Of a stretch of DNA of 6,302 bases, positions 6,239-6,302 are shown in pieces. The stretch comes from Treponemataceae bacterium. GTDB taxonomy: Bacteria; Spirochaetota; Spirochaetia; Treponematales; Treponemataceae. The stretch covers positions 1 through 6,302 of the forward strand of contig JAILRX010000114.1 in NCBI GenBank assembly GCA_024697985.1, read 5' to 3'. The first letter of the stretch is position 1. Each line of letters begins with the position of its first letter. Made by a program: the position numbers and the translations under genes. The notes under the pieces are model-generated. The model saw only the letters and a list, made by a program, of their open reading frames with translations. It ran no database searches and had not been told where the DNA came from.

Positions 6239-6267
6239 AGGAAAAAGAGCGCAGCTCCGGTTTTCCT
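6239..6267 (-). terminator. Hairpin with terminator-like T run on the minus strand
   Basis: AGGAAAA (6239-6245) pairs with TTTTCCT (6261-6267), and inside it GAGC (6247-6250) pairs with GCTC (6254-6257) around a 3-base loop. Read on the minus strand, the inner hairpin is followed directly by five T (6246-6242), so it could terminate a transcript entering from beyond the right edge. The short 4-bp inner stem makes a strong intrinsic terminator doubtful, and it may just be another module of the adjacent hairpin array. Confidence 0.35.
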
Positions 6268-6302
6268 AAAATATTTGTGGATGAAAATCGAATTTATCTT
6301 CA

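Larger units (their letters stand above)
6050..6302. other. Gene-free leader/promoter region of the minus-strand operon
   Basis: No credible coding sequence is present. From the gene outward it holds the dehydrogenase ribosome binding site (AGGAG at 6056-6060), an A/T tract (6061-6072), the 92-base palindrome, a small TGGCG/CGCCA dyad, the 39-base hairpin and the terminator-like hairpin, and then an AT-rich stretch (6268-6302). The operon promoter is expected either in that last stretch or off the right edge; I see no convincing -35/-10 pair. If the promoter lies there, the transcript would carry a leader of more than 200 bases. Confidence 0.6.

Noticed and set aside
6280..6301. Imperfect dyad GAnGAnAA...TTnTCnTC as a regulator site for the operon
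   Set aside because: Only 6 of 11 positions pair in an AT-rich stretch at the window edge, which chance can explain.

Overview
The window is AT-rich bacterial DNA with seven densely packed protein genes in two convergent blocks and a highly structured non-coding end. Base composition, the pairing of a COG4741-type membrane nuclease with a thiamine pyrophosphokinase, and a carbohydrate operon ending in a ROK repressor suggest a host-associated anaerobe, most likely a Treponema-like spirochaete. That assignment is an impression from protein style; no rRNA or other marker gene is present to confirm it.

Left block (+ strand, about 1-1150): an 18-bp perfect palindrome sits at the extreme left edge. 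It is followed by a membrane-anchored PD-(D/E)xK nuclease-like protein and, 2 bases after it, thiamine pyrophosphokinase (thiamine to thiamine diphosphate). The two are probably co-transcribed. Only 10 bases separate the thiamine pyrophosphokinase stop from the stop of the opposing operon.

Right block (- strand, 6049 down to 1161): five genes in one direction with gaps of 1 to 58 bases, read as one operon. In order of transcription they encode a 3-hydroxyisobutyrate-dehydrogenase-family oxidoreductase, a DUF4867-like cupin-type protein, a TauE/SafE-family permease, a short L-fucose/L-arabinose-isomerase-family protein, and a ROK-family repressor. An aldose-ketose isomerase, an aldehyde/hydroxyacid reductase, an anion exporter of the sulfonate/sulfite type and a sugar-responsive repressor resemble part of a sulfosugar (sulfoquinovose-type) pathway. 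The reductase has lysines in place of the usual Ser-Gly-Gly carboxylate-binding loop, which would suit an unusual anionic substrate. No kinase, aldolase, transaldolase or glycosidase lies in the window, so the pathway is a hypothesis.

Right end (6050-6302): no gene. This stretch carries at least three consecutive inverted-repeat structures, including a 92-base imperfect palindrome with a GC-rich core unlike its surroundings. They would form the 5' leader of the operon, or they are a repeat element inserted upstream of it. A further hairpin lies between the first two operon genes, directly against the ribosome binding site of the second.
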